The position numbers and the translations under genes were made by a program. Positions 29,947-39,950 of a stretch of DNA of 64,000 nucleotides are shown piece by piece (position 1 is the first letter of the stretch; every line of letters begins with the position of its first letter). Source of the DNA: Halomonas sp. SpR8 (lineage in GTDB: Bacteria; Pseudomonadota; Gammaproteobacteria; Pseudomonadales; Halomonadaceae); the NCBI RefSeq assembly GCF_031010195.1, contig NZ_JAUAMC010000002.1:434001-498000 (forward strand), written 5' to 3'. The notes under the pieces are model-generated. The model made no database searches. It saw only the letters and a program-made list of their open reading frames with translations, and was not told where the DNA came from.

Positions 29947-30903
29947 ATGACCACGCTCGAAAGCGCATTTGCACCAAAAAGATGCACTCAAGAAGCATTT
30001 GATGCCGATGAGCACGCGCAAAACCTGACGCGCTGGCAGCAGGAGTACGACCAGCTCAGCCCCGGCAGCTTTTATGGTCGGCTGGATGAAGTGGCATTAG
30101 AAACCATGCAGGTGTTCAAAGAGCATACCGGGCAAGCGCTACGTCAGGACTGCCGGGTGTGGCCTAACTCACTGTGGATCGGGCTTCCAACTACTCGCCA
30201 GGGGGCGCGTATCAATGGTCAAGCGCTCAGCACGGGCGAGGTAATGTGCCGCCCCGGCGGGCGGGATTTTGAACTGGTCACCCCAGAGGATTTCGACATC
30301 TACGGGTTGGTGATTCAACTACCAGCATTAGCAGAGGCCGCCCAACGGCAGGGTGTGAGCTTGGATAGACGCTGGCAGGAGAGGCCGCGTCGGCCTGCGG
30401 CTAAGGAAACGCTGAATGCCGTGTCGTTTCTTATCGAACGTTTACTCACCAGCCAAACCCTGACGATCGCCAGCCATATCCATCAAGACATACTGCTGAT
30501 GGCGCTACTGGAACTGCTGCAAACCGAGCAGCCTGGCGCTGAGCTACCGCCCAGTTACGCCCATCGCAAGGCAGTGGTTGACCGCGTTAAGCGCTATGTT
30601 GACGAACACCTGGATGGCCCGGTGACCATGGAGGAGCTTTGCCAGTTGACCCATGTGAGCCGCCGCACCCTGCAGTATAGCTTTACGACTATTTTAGGCA
30701 TCAGCCCACTGCAGTTTTTACGCCTAACGCGGCTGAATCGCGTGCGTCGGGCGCTGAGGGTAGCGTCATCGGAGCAGTCGGTAACCGACATAGCCACCTA
30801 TTGGGGTTTCTGGCATCTTGGCCAGTTCGCCCACGACTATAAGCAGCAGTTTGGGGAGTCTCCTTCACAGACGCTGCATGCAAAAGCGTTTTGGACTAAA
30901 TGA
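29947..30903 (+). CDS. AraC-family regulator of ethanolamine use (EutR-like)
   Basis: The C-terminal 100 residues hold the double helix-turn-helix of AraC proteins (VKRYVDEHLDGPVTMEELC, VSRRTLQYSF, SVTDIATYWGFWHLGQFAHD, FGESPSQ). The N-terminal 200 residues are a ligand-binding half like those of EutR-type regulators. The start at 29947 (MTTLESAF, 318 residues) follows GGGAG by five bases; the TTG at 29926 is less likely. It is divergent from eutB, with a 212-base gap that should hold both promoters. EutR-type proteins respond to ethanolamine plus cobalamin; that role here is inferred from position. Confidence 0.85.
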   Translation: MTTLESAFAPKRCTQEAFDADEHAQNLTRWQQEYDQLSPGSFYGRLDEVALETMQVFKEHTGQALRQDCRVWPNSLWIGLPTTRQGARINGQALSTGEVMCRPGGRDFELVTPEDFDIYGLVIQLPALAEAAQRQGVSLDRRWQERPRRPAAKETLNAVSFLIERLLTSQTLTIASHIHQDILLMALLELLQTEQPGAELPPSYAHRKAVVDRVKRYVDEHLDGPVTMEELCQLTHVSRRTLQYSFTTILGISPLQFLRLTRLNRVRRALRVASSEQSVTDIATYWGFWHLGQFAHDYKQQFGESPSQTLHAKAFWTK

Positions 30904-30944
30904 ACCAACGCCAGCCGCAGGCTTTATTAAACGCGACAGCAAGC

Positions 30945-33443
30945 TTAACTAAACGTGGGCAAATGTTTAGATTCGCGCCCCGGCAGACCATAGTCAAACC
31001 AACTGTGGTGCGCCTTGCTATCGTCCCAAATGTGATAGTGCAGTTGCGACATCATCACCGGGTCATCTAGAAAATCTAACCGCTCTAATCGACTCATTCC
31101 CGCAGGCCCCATTGATACGGCGTGAGAAACCCGCTCGGCTCGACGTCGGCGTAATGGCTCGACATCGGTATGCCGCGATGTCCCTAAGGCTGTCGCCAAC
31201 GCATTCGGCACGGGGTCTACCACCACTTGGGCAAAAGACGGCGCCGCCATTCCTGTGTTCATGCGATTAAGCAAACTGACCATGCGCCGCAGTACTCGTG
31301 GCGGTTGCGTTTCTTCGGGAATCCGGAACAGCCGCTTTTGAAAGCAGAATTTTCCTAACGAAACACGGCTCGAAAGTGCCGACACCGGAATGGATAACAT
31401 TAAAGAAACCACAATGGGCGAGAGCCACCAAAGAAATGTGGGCTCCATAACGTAAACCCCCGCTGCCCACACAGCTCCTATGAGCGTTTGGCTCCAGTGA
31501 GCGCGAAGGGCATCACCCCAGGTCGTATCGCTATTTTCCCGCGATGGTGAACGCCATTGAACCGCCCACCCCATCAATGACGTCAGTACAAAGCGGGTGT
31601 GAAACAGCATCCTTACCGGCGCTAATAGCATCGAGAATAGCGACTCGAGAACCATGCTCGTTAACACCTTGAGTGGCCCACCAAACTCGCGGCTACCCTG
31701 TATCCACACCAGCAATACGCTGAGCAGTTTAGGCAAGAACAGCAGCAGCGCCGTCACACCGAACAGCCCCACCGCTAGCATTGGATTCCATTGTGGCCAA
31801 ACAGGGAACATCATCCCCGGTTCAGGAAAGTAGTTGGGCGTGGTAAAGGTATGCACAGCTAAAAGTGCGGTAGAAAGGATCAAGAAAAGACACCACAACG
31901 GTGCTGAAAGATAAGACATCAAACCGGTCAAAAACACGGCACGGTGTACGGGATGAATGCCTTGCGAGAAAAACAGCCGGAAGTTCATCAAATTGCCGTG
32001 GCACCAGCGCCTGTCGCGATTGAGCTCATCGAGCAGGTTAGGCGGCATTTCTTCAAAACTGCCTTCCAGTTTGTAAGCAATCCACACTCCCCAACCGGCG
32101 CGCCGCATCAGCGCCGCCTCGACAAAGTCATGGGATAAAATCTCGCCCGACATGGAGCCTTTACCAGGGAGCGGCGCTAGTATGCAGTGCTGCATAAACG
32201 GAGCTAGGCGAATGATCGCGTTGTGGCCCCAGTAATGCGACTCGCCTAACTGCCAAAAATGCAGCCCAGCGGTAAATAACGGACCGTACACCCGCGTCGC
32301 AAACTGCTGCATGCGAGCGTACAGATTGAGGCGTCCGGAAGCCCGTGGCGCCGTTTGAATAATGCCAACCTTGGAATGCACCTCCATCATTTGCACCAGC
32401 CGGGTAAGGCATTTGCCGCTCATAACACTATCGGCATCCAATACCAGCATATAACGATAGAGCGCCCCCCAACGTCGGCAAAAATCGTCAAGGTTACCGC
32501 TCTTGCGTTTGACCCGACGCTGGCGACGGCGATAGAAGACCTGCCCGAAGGCCTCCAGGTCACGGCACAACACCAACCAGGCATAGGTTTCTTGAATGGC
32601 AATATCGGGATCAGACGTGTCGCTCAGGATGAAAATGTCAAAGTGCCGATCATTACCCGTGCTGCGCAAAGACTCCAGGGTGGCGCGCACCCCGGCAAAT
32701 ACCCTTGCAACGTCCTCGTTACAGATGGGCACCAGCAACGCTGTGCGTGCCTCATCATCAATCGGCTGGTCGCCCACCTCGCTATCAATGGCGTAGCGGT
32801 CATGGCGGCGTAATAGCTGGAAAAACCCCATCAAGGCCGTCCAAAACCCGGCGGATACCCAGGCGAATAGCAGCACAAACAAGGCCAGGATAGTGATCTC
32901 AAGCCACTGCAGGCCTTGCCCGGGGAGCACGGTACGCATCTGATTGGCGGCGATGATACTTTGACCGAAAATCAGCACCAGTAAAACCCAACGACGCCTG
33001 GAGGCGACCCACTTCCAAGACGCGGAGGGCGACTCTCTTTTACGGCGACCAACATCACCGTTAACCCAGCGCTTGAAACGACGTCCAATATTGACGAAAG
33101 GATTGGTCGACCACCGCTGAGGAGCTAACGGCGTTCGTTGCATCGCGGGTGCTGTGCGCAGTCGCGTAATGCCAGCGGCGTCCGTTGACAGCACCTTCGG
33201 CGGCGCTAACGGCGGCTCTGCATAGGCAAGCGCCAAACGCCGCCCCACCGACAGTGCCGCCGGATCGTCACTCTGATCATCACTATTCCCACCCAACGCA
33301 GCGTGCAGGGAAGCTATTTCGTGTTTATCAAGATCACCGACCAGTAACGTGTAGCGCTCCTTACGATCCTGGGTCTCCAACGCCAACCGCTCTAAATAAA
33401 GGTCCGTTGGCGTTGCCTTCGAGCAAGACATGATTTCAGCCAT
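30945..33443 (-). CDS. opgH: Osmoregulated periplasmic glucan glucosyltransferase OpgH
   Basis: OpgH is the inner-membrane family 2 glucosyltransferase that polymerises UDP-glucose into linear beta-1,2 glucan. The predicted 832-residue protein has two N-terminal membrane helices and a cytoplasmic GT-A domain with VLDADSVMSGKCLTRL (DxD) and the product-binding DRRWCHGN. Several C-terminal membrane segments follow. I choose 33443 (MAEIMSC) as start since it overlaps the opgG stop by eight bases, as in coupled opgGH operons; 33431 is an alternative. The frame's earlier ATG at 33491 lies inside opgG. Confidence 0.94.
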   Translation of the reverse strand: MAEIMSCSKATPTDLYLERLALETQDRKERYTLLVGDLDKHEIASLHAALGGNSDDQSDDPAALSVGRRLALAYAEPPLAPPKVLSTDAAGITRLRTAPAMQRTPLAPQRWSTNPFVNIGRRFKRWVNGDVGRRKRESPSASWKWVASRRRWVLLVLIFGQSIIAANQMRTVLPGQGLQWLEITILALFVLLFAWVSAGFWTALMGFFQLLRRHDRYAIDSEVGDQPIDDEARTALLVPICNEDVARVFAGVRATLESLRSTGNDRHFDIFILSDTSDPDIAIQETYAWLVLCRDLEAFGQVFYRRRQRRVKRKSGNLDDFCRRWGALYRYMLVLDADSVMSGKCLTRLVQMMEVHSKVGIIQTAPRASGRLNLYARMQQFATRVYGPLFTAGLHFWQLGESHYWGHNAIIRLAPFMQHCILAPLPGKGSMSGEILSHDFVEAALMRRAGWGVWIAYKLEGSFEEMPPNLLDELNRDRRWCHGNLMNFRLFFSQGIHPVHRAVFLTGLMSYLSAPLWCLFLILSTALLAVHTFTTPNYFPEPGMMFPVWPQWNPMLAVGLFGVTALLLFLPKLLSVLLVWIQGSREFGGPLKVLTSMVLESLFSMLLAPVRMLFHTRFVLTSLMGWAVQWRSPSRENSDTTWGDALRAHWSQTLIGAVWAAGVYVMEPTFLWWLSPIVVSLMLSIPVSALSSRVSLGKFCFQKRLFRIPEETQPPRVLRRMVSLLNRMNTGMAAPSFAQVVVDPVPNALATALGTSRHTDVEPLRRRRAERVSHAVSMGPAGMSRLERLDFLDDPVMMSQLHYHIWDDSKAHHSWFDYGLPGRESKHLPTFS

Positions 33444-35019
33444 TGGCGGGCAGCCTGTAGTACCAATTTTCGGATACTTGCTCGCCATCAAGCATCAGCT
33501 TGGCCCTGATATCCAAAGGCTGGCTGCCATTATTGCGCTTCACGTTGACAAACACACGCCACCCGTTAGTGGCTGGATTATGCACAACGCGGCTAGCGGC
33601 TAATTCGCCATTATCACCCACGCTTGCCTCAACGCTCATATTGGCATCGCTGCCGATACCGGCAAGCGAGGGGCCGACAAAATCAAGGACGAAAGCGAGG
33701 GTGCCGTCGGGCTCACGCACAAGGTCATCGCGAATCACTTCTCCCCGAGAGCGACGAGTCTCTTCAACCCAGGCAAGCTGAGGATCCAGATGACGGCTTT
33801 CATTGGCGGTGAACGTAATACGGTAATCGAATGCCAGCGGTGTTCCTGGCTGAGGGGGTTCATCAGCTAGCCACATCGATACGATGTTATCGTTGGTCTC
33901 GTTGTCTGTCGGAATCTGAATCAACTCAACGCTCCCCGCCCCCCATTCGTTGAGTGGCTCAATCCAAGCGCTTGGGCGTAGATCATAACGCGCGTCAATA
34001 TCCTGATAATCGCGAAAATTGTGACCACGCTGCATCAGGCCATAACCGCGTAGCTGAGGCGTTGCATGTTGATTCATCATCAACCTCGCCGGATTGGCCA
34101 GCGGGCGCCACAGCCAGCCATTCTGCGCATCATCGATTAATAGGCCATTCGAGTCATGGATTGCGGGAATATAGTGTTGTGTCGATGAAGGCTGCTCCGG
34201 GCCGTAAAGGTACATGCTGGTTAGCGGTGCTATTCCCAGCTTCTCGACTGCCCGGCGTAGATATAGCCGCGACTGAACGTCGACTAAAGTGCCTTCCCCG
34301 GGGCGTAACACGAAGCGGTAGGCGCCGGTAACGCTAGGCGAGTCAAGCAGGGCGAAAATCGTTAAGTACTGGCTTTCTGGGTTCGGTTCGACGATCCACA
34401 TTTCTGTAAAACGCGGGAACTCTTCACCCGAAGGCAATCCCGTATCAACGGCCAAACCACGCCCTGAAAGACCATAAACCTGCCCTCTGCCAACAGCGCG
34501 AAAAAAGCTTGCCCCGAGAAATACCATCACCTCATTAGGATCATCACCATTGAGAGCGTAATTGATCTTGACGCCGGCGATACCCAGTCCGTCGCTATGC
34601 TTAACGTCGTCGGAGATATCTAAATCACCGTATGTATAGTCGTCTGGATTGTAAGCAAAGCCATGAACCTCGCCCTCCTCATCAATACTGTTAAGTTGGA
34701 TGGCACTGTCATAATGCATCCCTTCATGGATCAAGCTCAGTGTGAAAGGGACGTCATTACCACTCCATACATCGCGATCTCGCTTAAACTGTATTTGCGC
34801 ATACTCCGCATAGCTGAGTTCGCGCAGTTCATTGGGCAACGACGTTTCTGGGGCATGGTAGCCCTGCTGAGCTAGCTCCTCTGCTCTTTGAGCAACATCA
34901 TCGAAGCCAAAAGCAGAAGCTTCATGAGGGAGGCCTCCAACCAGCAGCCCACCTAGAACGGCTAGTAAAAAAAAACCTTTGCGGCGTGACAGTTTACTTC
35001 GCGGGGTCGATCCACTCAT
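33436..35019 (-). CDS. opgG: Periplasmic glucan biosynthesis protein OpgG
   Basis: OpgG acts in the periplasm on the beta-1,2 glucan made by OpgH, adding or trimming branches. The 527-residue protein has a basic N-terminus (SKLSRRKG), a hydrophobic core and a signal peptidase site ASA at residues 34-36. It then begins FGFDDVAQRAEELAQQGYH as in other OpgG proteins. Family motifs include FRAVGRGQVYGLSGRGLAVDTG, FTEMWIVEP, YRFVLRPGEGT and GHNFRDYQDIDARYDLRPS. AGGAG lies 12 bases before the start. Confidence 0.95.
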   Translation of the reverse strand: MSGSTPRSKLSRRKGFFLLAVLGGLLVGGLPHEASAFGFDDVAQRAEELAQQGYHAPETSLPNELRELSYAEYAQIQFKRDRDVWSGNDVPFTLSLIHEGMHYDSAIQLNSIDEEGEVHGFAYNPDDYTYGDLDISDDVKHSDGLGIAGVKINYALNGDDPNEVMVFLGASFFRAVGRGQVYGLSGRGLAVDTGLPSGEEFPRFTEMWIVEPNPESQYLTIFALLDSPSVTGAYRFVLRPGEGTLVDVQSRLYLRRAVEKLGIAPLTSMYLYGPEQPSSTQHYIPAIHDSNGLLIDDAQNGWLWRPLANPARLMMNQHATPQLRGYGLMQRGHNFRDYQDIDARYDLRPSAWIEPLNEWGAGSVELIQIPTDNETNDNIVSMWLADEPPQPGTPLAFDYRITFTANESRHLDPQLAWVEETRRSRGEVIRDDLVREPDGTLAFVLDFVGPSLAGIGSDANMSVEASVGDNGELAASRVVHNPATNGWRVFVNVKRNNGSQPLDIRAKLMLDGEQVSENWYYRLPANG

Positions 35020-35585
35020 TTAGCGTAATGCTCCTGTACAATCCTTTGACTAGATTCAAATTCGCTTATTTGCCGAGTCGACATACCATAGCGTCCTTTC
35101 GATCAGCTAAATGCGTTTTACTGCTATTGCTCGCCATCGCTAAGACTCACACCATGCGCGCATGTAAAGATGAGATTACATTTTAGGTATAGCATGAGTC
35201 TAGGCTACTTGGCACTTTGACGGGTTGGACTTCTAAAAAGAGTGGGGCAAAAAATTAGAATCGTCTAAACACGCTTAACCGCGTGAAAAGCACTATAAAA
35301 AGGAGGTTGTCTATTATAGACAGTAATGTGGTGGGTGCGCTCACGCAAATCCTAGATGCGGCACATCTACATCTGCCTAGGCTAAATGAGCCAGCGCTGC
35401 GAAAACATTTCAGCAGTTAAAGGAAGATCAAAAAAGTACCAAAAATCACATAAGAAAAATAAAGTTAGCAAATAAAGCAGCCAAACAGAACAGACGGCCT
35501 ATTGGTTGAACCACAGCGTTCATGCTATAGGTAACCGACACCCGATAAACGGCGGCAACCGTCTACGTCAAAGGGGAGCGGCGCT
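35020..35585. other. 566-bp AT-rich gap with two dyads and an AGGAGG, no convincing gene
   Basis: This divergent gap separates opgG and a methyltransferase gene and is visibly more AT-rich than its surroundings. It holds TTAGA-ATCG-TCTAA (35255-35268) and a perfect 15-base dyad TGTCTAT-T-ATAGACA (35308-35322). A consensus AGGAGG (35301-35306) directly precedes the second dyad. A frame from GTG 35283 to TAA 35420 would give 45 residues, but no start codon sits at proper distance from AGGAGG. A weak promoter for the methyltransferase (TTGGTT, 18 bases, TATAGG at 35526-35531) is near the right end. I see no RNA gene or mobile element remnant. Confidence 0.5.
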
Positions 35586-36221
35586 ATGTTCAACACCACC
35601 GCTTGGAACCGACTGCGCTATACCGCTTACGCACCGTTTTATGATGCGATAGCCGCCCGTGCATTTCGAAAACCACGGCGCATTGCACTTGGTCAAGTAG
35701 ACTGGGAACCAGGGATGCGTGTTCTGCTGGTGGGAGCTGGAACGGGGTTAGACCTGCCTTTTCTACCCCACGATATTGAAGTACACGCTACTGACATCGC
35801 TCCCGCCATGATAAAGCGTACGGCGAAACGGGCGGAAGCACTGCGCCGTGACGTGGAGTGCCGTGTTATGGATGCCGAGGCGCTCAACTACCCCGACGAG
35901 CACTTTGACGTCGTCATCATGCATCTGATAATCGCAGTTATGCCTAACCCGCAGCAAGGACTTGCTGAAGCATACCGCGTGCTAAAAACCGGCGGACAAC
36001 TATGCGTTATGGACAAATTCCAGCCCGATAGCCAGCCAGCAGGGATGGGTAGACGTCTCCTCAATAGTCTGACATCAACACTTGCAACTGATATTACTCG
36101 CCAAGCGCGGCCACTGCTCACGGAGGCAGGATTCTTCATCCACTACGACGAGCCGGTACTTATGGACGGGTTATTTCGCGCCCTACTCGCAGCCAAGCCT
36201 GCACCCTCTAGTCACCAATGA
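35586..36221 (+). CDS. Class I SAM-dependent methyltransferase, PmtA/UbiE-like
   Basis: The 211-residue protein has a SAM-binding loop VLLVGAGTGLDLPFLP, the acidic residue in VHATDIAPAMI, the motif II region FDVVIMHLIIAVMPNP and post-II VLKTGGQLCVMD. The N-terminal YTAYAPFYDAIAARAFRKPRR resembles the small bacterial phosphatidylethanolamine N-methyltransferases and UbiE-like enzymes. The substrate cannot be fixed from sequence. A GGGGAG lies eight bases before the ATG. It stands alone between opgG and the GTPase gene. Confidence 0.75.
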   Translation: MFNTTAWNRLRYTAYAPFYDAIAARAFRKPRRIALGQVDWEPGMRVLLVGAGTGLDLPFLPHDIEVHATDIAPAMIKRTAKRAEALRRDVECRVMDAEALNYPDEHFDVVIMHLIIAVMPNPQQGLAEAYRVLKTGGQLCVMDKFQPDSQPAGMGRRLLNSLTSTLATDITRQARPLLTEAGFFIHYDEPVLMDGLFRALLAAKPAPSSHQ

Positions 36222-36397
36222 TGCGACCTTTTAGCACTATTGATTTGCTAGCGATGGCCATATAGGTTGGCTACTCTATTTAGCCTGTACCGTTCTTCCA
36301 TACGAAGAGGCGCCAAATGCCAACAGCCTCTGTTAAGCACTGAACGCCTTAGCCCTCCGCTTCCAGCACTGGAAAACAACTGTTTCTCTAAACACCT

Positions 36398-36428
36398 CTT
36401 TATTGTTATATTATCACATAACATAAAG
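36398..36428. promoter_or_regulatory. Zur-like operator upstream of the COG0523 GTPase
   Basis: TGTTATATTATCACA (36404-36418) matches the gammaproteobacterial Zur dyad TGTTATAnTATAACA at all but one defined position. It lies within a larger near-palindrome, CTTTATTGTTAT (36398-36409) and ATAACATAAAG (36418-36428). The site is 46 bases before the GTPase start, inside a 242-bp AT-rich gap. Binding by Zur is inferred; a zur gene is not in this window. Confidence 0.65.
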
Positions 36429-36463
36429 CCGTTTATAAAAACCCGCTTAGAGGTGACCTAGCA

Positions 36464-37690
<1,227 letters not shown>

Positions 37691-37693
37691 CAC

Positions 37694-39703
37694 TTAAGAG
37701 ACGATATTGCACAGATGCCTTTCAGCCCATTGCTTCACTTCAGGGTAGGCGCGCTGCTCAAAGACCGCGAAGCCGTTAAGGCTTCGCGCCTTGAGCGGCG
37801 TAAACACCGGCATGGTTAAACCGCACAGAAAGTGCGCCAGCCGCTGTGCACTGGGCGGCTGGCCGAACTGTTCGCCATGGCGCTCGATCAGCGGCATGGC
37901 GTAGCGCTGAAAGTCGTTATCCGAAAGCGCTGGCTGTGGCGGCGCATCGGGCAGGCGCACGGGGTGGTCATAACACACCGAGCAGTGGCCACAGCGGCCC
38001 TGCTCGGTGTCGGATCGCGAATCAAAAGTGCTATCGCCAAAGTGCTCCGCCAATCGCCGCGTTAGGCAACTCTCCGATTCAAACAGCGCCAGCATCGATT
38101 GAAGCCGCTCAATTTCGATACGTTCGCGATTGAGGCAGTCGTCATACAGCTGGCTCGCCAGAGTATCAATGGCAAAGTTGGGCTGACACACCTCGTAAAC
38201 GTCGGTCATCCGCTTGCCTTCCAGGGTCAGCCAGCCTTTGTCCTGAAAATACTCCAGGGCAGTGATCACCCGGGCGCGAGAGGCATCAATCTGCTGCGCC
38301 AGCCCCGCCTGGTGTAGGCGGTCAAAATCCACCGTTCCCCATATGCGGGCGATGGGAATGTTGTCGATGATTAGTCGCACGAAAGCCGCCCGCTCGCCTT
38401 CAAAACGGCTCACCAGCTCGCTCGGCTCAATATGGTAGCGCAGCCGATACTCGGCTAGAAACGCAAAGCGCGGGGCGATAATGCCGTGCATCTCCAGCCG
38501 CACCAGCAGCGTTTTCAGCGGCAACGTGCGGATATTAGTATCCCGGGAAAGCGTATTGAGCAGCACCTCCCACTGGCGATCCGGGGCTTGGCCTGCCGCA
38601 GCGATCTCTTCCAGCAGGCGATAGATACTTGCGTATTCTGGGGTATCGCCATAAACAAAGTTTTCCAGCACCCGCAGACCATCGCGACCGGCCATGGTCA
38701 GGCAGGTGGAAGGCTGACCGTCGCGACCCGCCCGGCCAATCTCCTGGCTGTAGTTCTCGATGGATTTGGGCAGGTCATAGTGGACTACGTTGCGAATATC
38801 GCCTTTATCGATGCCCATCCCAAAGGCAATGGTGGCCACAATGCAGGGCGACTCACCGCTCATAAACTGGCGCTGAATCTCATCCCGCCGCTGTGAATCC
38901 AGCCCCGCGTGATAGGCCTGGGCGGCAATGCCCTGGGCCGCCAGCGCTTTTGCTACCTGCTCGGCGGTTTGTTGTAGGGTAACGTAAATAATCGTCGGCG
39001 CTTCACTACCCGGCTGCATCTGTGGCTTCAACCACTCAATCAACTGCTGCTGGCGATCTTCCATGGCGGGCGACACCAGCAGCTCAAGATTGGGGCGGTA
39101 AAAGCCGGTGGTGATAACGTTCTCGGGCGCGATAGCAAACTTCTCGCCCATATCGGCGATCACTGTCGGCGTTGCCGTGGCGGTAAGTAGCAGCACCTGG
39201 GGAATAGAAAACTCGCGCTGGTAGTCCGGTAGCTTCAAATAGTCGGGCCGGAAGTTATGCCCCCACTCGGACAGGCAATGAGCTTCATCGACCACCAACA
39301 GCGATATCTGCACCTGACGTAGAAAGTGGCGAAAACGCTCGTTCTTCAGCCGTTCCACCGAGATCATCAGAATCTTCAGCTCGCCGCTTTTGGCGCGCGC
39401 CATGACATCGCGGGTCGTTTCGCGGTCTTGGGTGGAATCAATGCTGGCGGCGGCCACGCCGTGGCGGGTTAGAAAAGAGAGCTGATCCTGCATCAGCGCC
39501 AGCAGCGGCGACACCACCAGGGTTAAGTGCGGCAAATGCAGCGCAGGAAGCTGGTAGCAAAGCGACTTGCCCGCGCCGGTGGCAAAAATCGCTGCTGTGG
39601 AGTGGCCTTCCAACACCCTGGTCACCACCTCCCCCTGGCCGCCGCGAAAGTCGTCAAAACCAAAGACGGTTTTCAGCGTCTGGTGCGGTGACATGGGGGT
39701 CAT
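37694..39703 (-). CDS. RecQ-family ATP-dependent DNA helicase
   Basis: This is a superfamily 2 3'-5' helicase for recombination and fork repair. The 669-residue protein has Walker A TGAGKSL (42-48), DEAH (139-142) followed by the aromatic-rich CLSEWGHNFRPDY, motif III TATATP and motif VI QEIGRAGRDGQ. A winged-helix-like part lies at about 400-510. A zinc-type cluster C546, C571, C574, C577 (RCGHCSVC) comes after it, whereas in E. coli RecQ the zinc module precedes the winged helix. There is no evident HRDC domain. It is therefore a RecQ paralogue, not clearly RecQ itself. The following two genes on this strand (39732, 39947) are upstream of it in the same direction. Confidence 0.88.
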   Translation of the reverse strand: MTPMSPHQTLKTVFGFDDFRGGQGEVVTRVLEGHSTAAIFATGAGKSLCYQLPALHLPHLTLVVSPLLALMQDQLSFLTRHGVAAASIDSTQDRETTRDVMARAKSGELKILMISVERLKNERFRHFLRQVQISLLVVDEAHCLSEWGHNFRPDYLKLPDYQREFSIPQVLLLTATATPTVIADMGEKFAIAPENVITTGFYRPNLELLVSPAMEDRQQQLIEWLKPQMQPGSEAPTIIYVTLQQTAEQVAKALAAQGIAAQAYHAGLDSQRRDEIQRQFMSGESPCIVATIAFGMGIDKGDIRNVVHYDLPKSIENYSQEIGRAGRDGQPSTCLTMAGRDGLRVLENFVYGDTPEYASIYRLLEEIAAAGQAPDRQWEVLLNTLSRDTNIRTLPLKTLLVRLEMHGIIAPRFAFLAEYRLRYHIEPSELVSRFEGERAAFVRLIIDNIPIARIWGTVDFDRLHQAGLAQQIDASRARVITALEYFQDKGWLTLEGKRMTDVYEVCQPNFAIDTLASQLYDDCLNRERIEIERLQSMLALFESESCLTRRLAEHFGDSTFDSRSDTEQGRCGHCSVCYDHPVRLPDAPPQPALSDNDFQRYAMPLIERHGEQFGQPPSAQRLAHFLCGLTMPVFTPLKARSLNGFAVFEQRAYPEVKQWAERHLCNIVS

Positions 39704-39731
39704 GTGAGCTCCTTTTTAACAAATTTCAGGC

Positions 39732-39950
39732 TTAAAACGCCTTCTCCAGCGAAAATCGCGGCTGGGTGTGGCCGTCTTTGGTCACGCTTTCAGTGAACAT
39801 CTCAAGCGGGCGCACCCAGAGGCCGTAGTCGCCGTAGAGGGCGCGGTAAACCACCAGTGGCTCTTCGCTTTCGCTGTGTTGGGCGGTGCCCATCACTTCG
39901 TACAAATTACCTTTGTAGTGGCGGTAGATACCGGGAACGGGAATGCTCAT
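39732..39950 (-). CDS. DUF1653 protein
   Basis: The 72-residue protein matches DUF1653, a small beta-rich domain: GIYRHYKGNLYEVMG, ESEEPLVVYRALYGDYGLWVRP and MFTESV are its conserved stretches. The function is unknown. The start overlaps the stop of tcdA by four bases (ATGA), so it is translationally coupled to that gene, and the helicase gene follows 28 bases later. Confidence 0.9.
   Translation of the reverse strand: MSIPVPGIYRHYKGNLYEVMGTAQHSESEEPLVVYRALYGDYGLWVRPLEMFTESVTKDGHTQPRFSLEKAF

Noticed and set aside
35283..35420. 45-residue frame from GTG in the gap before the methyltransferase gene
   Set aside because: No start codon lies at a workable distance from the AGGAGG, and the sequence resembles no family known to me.
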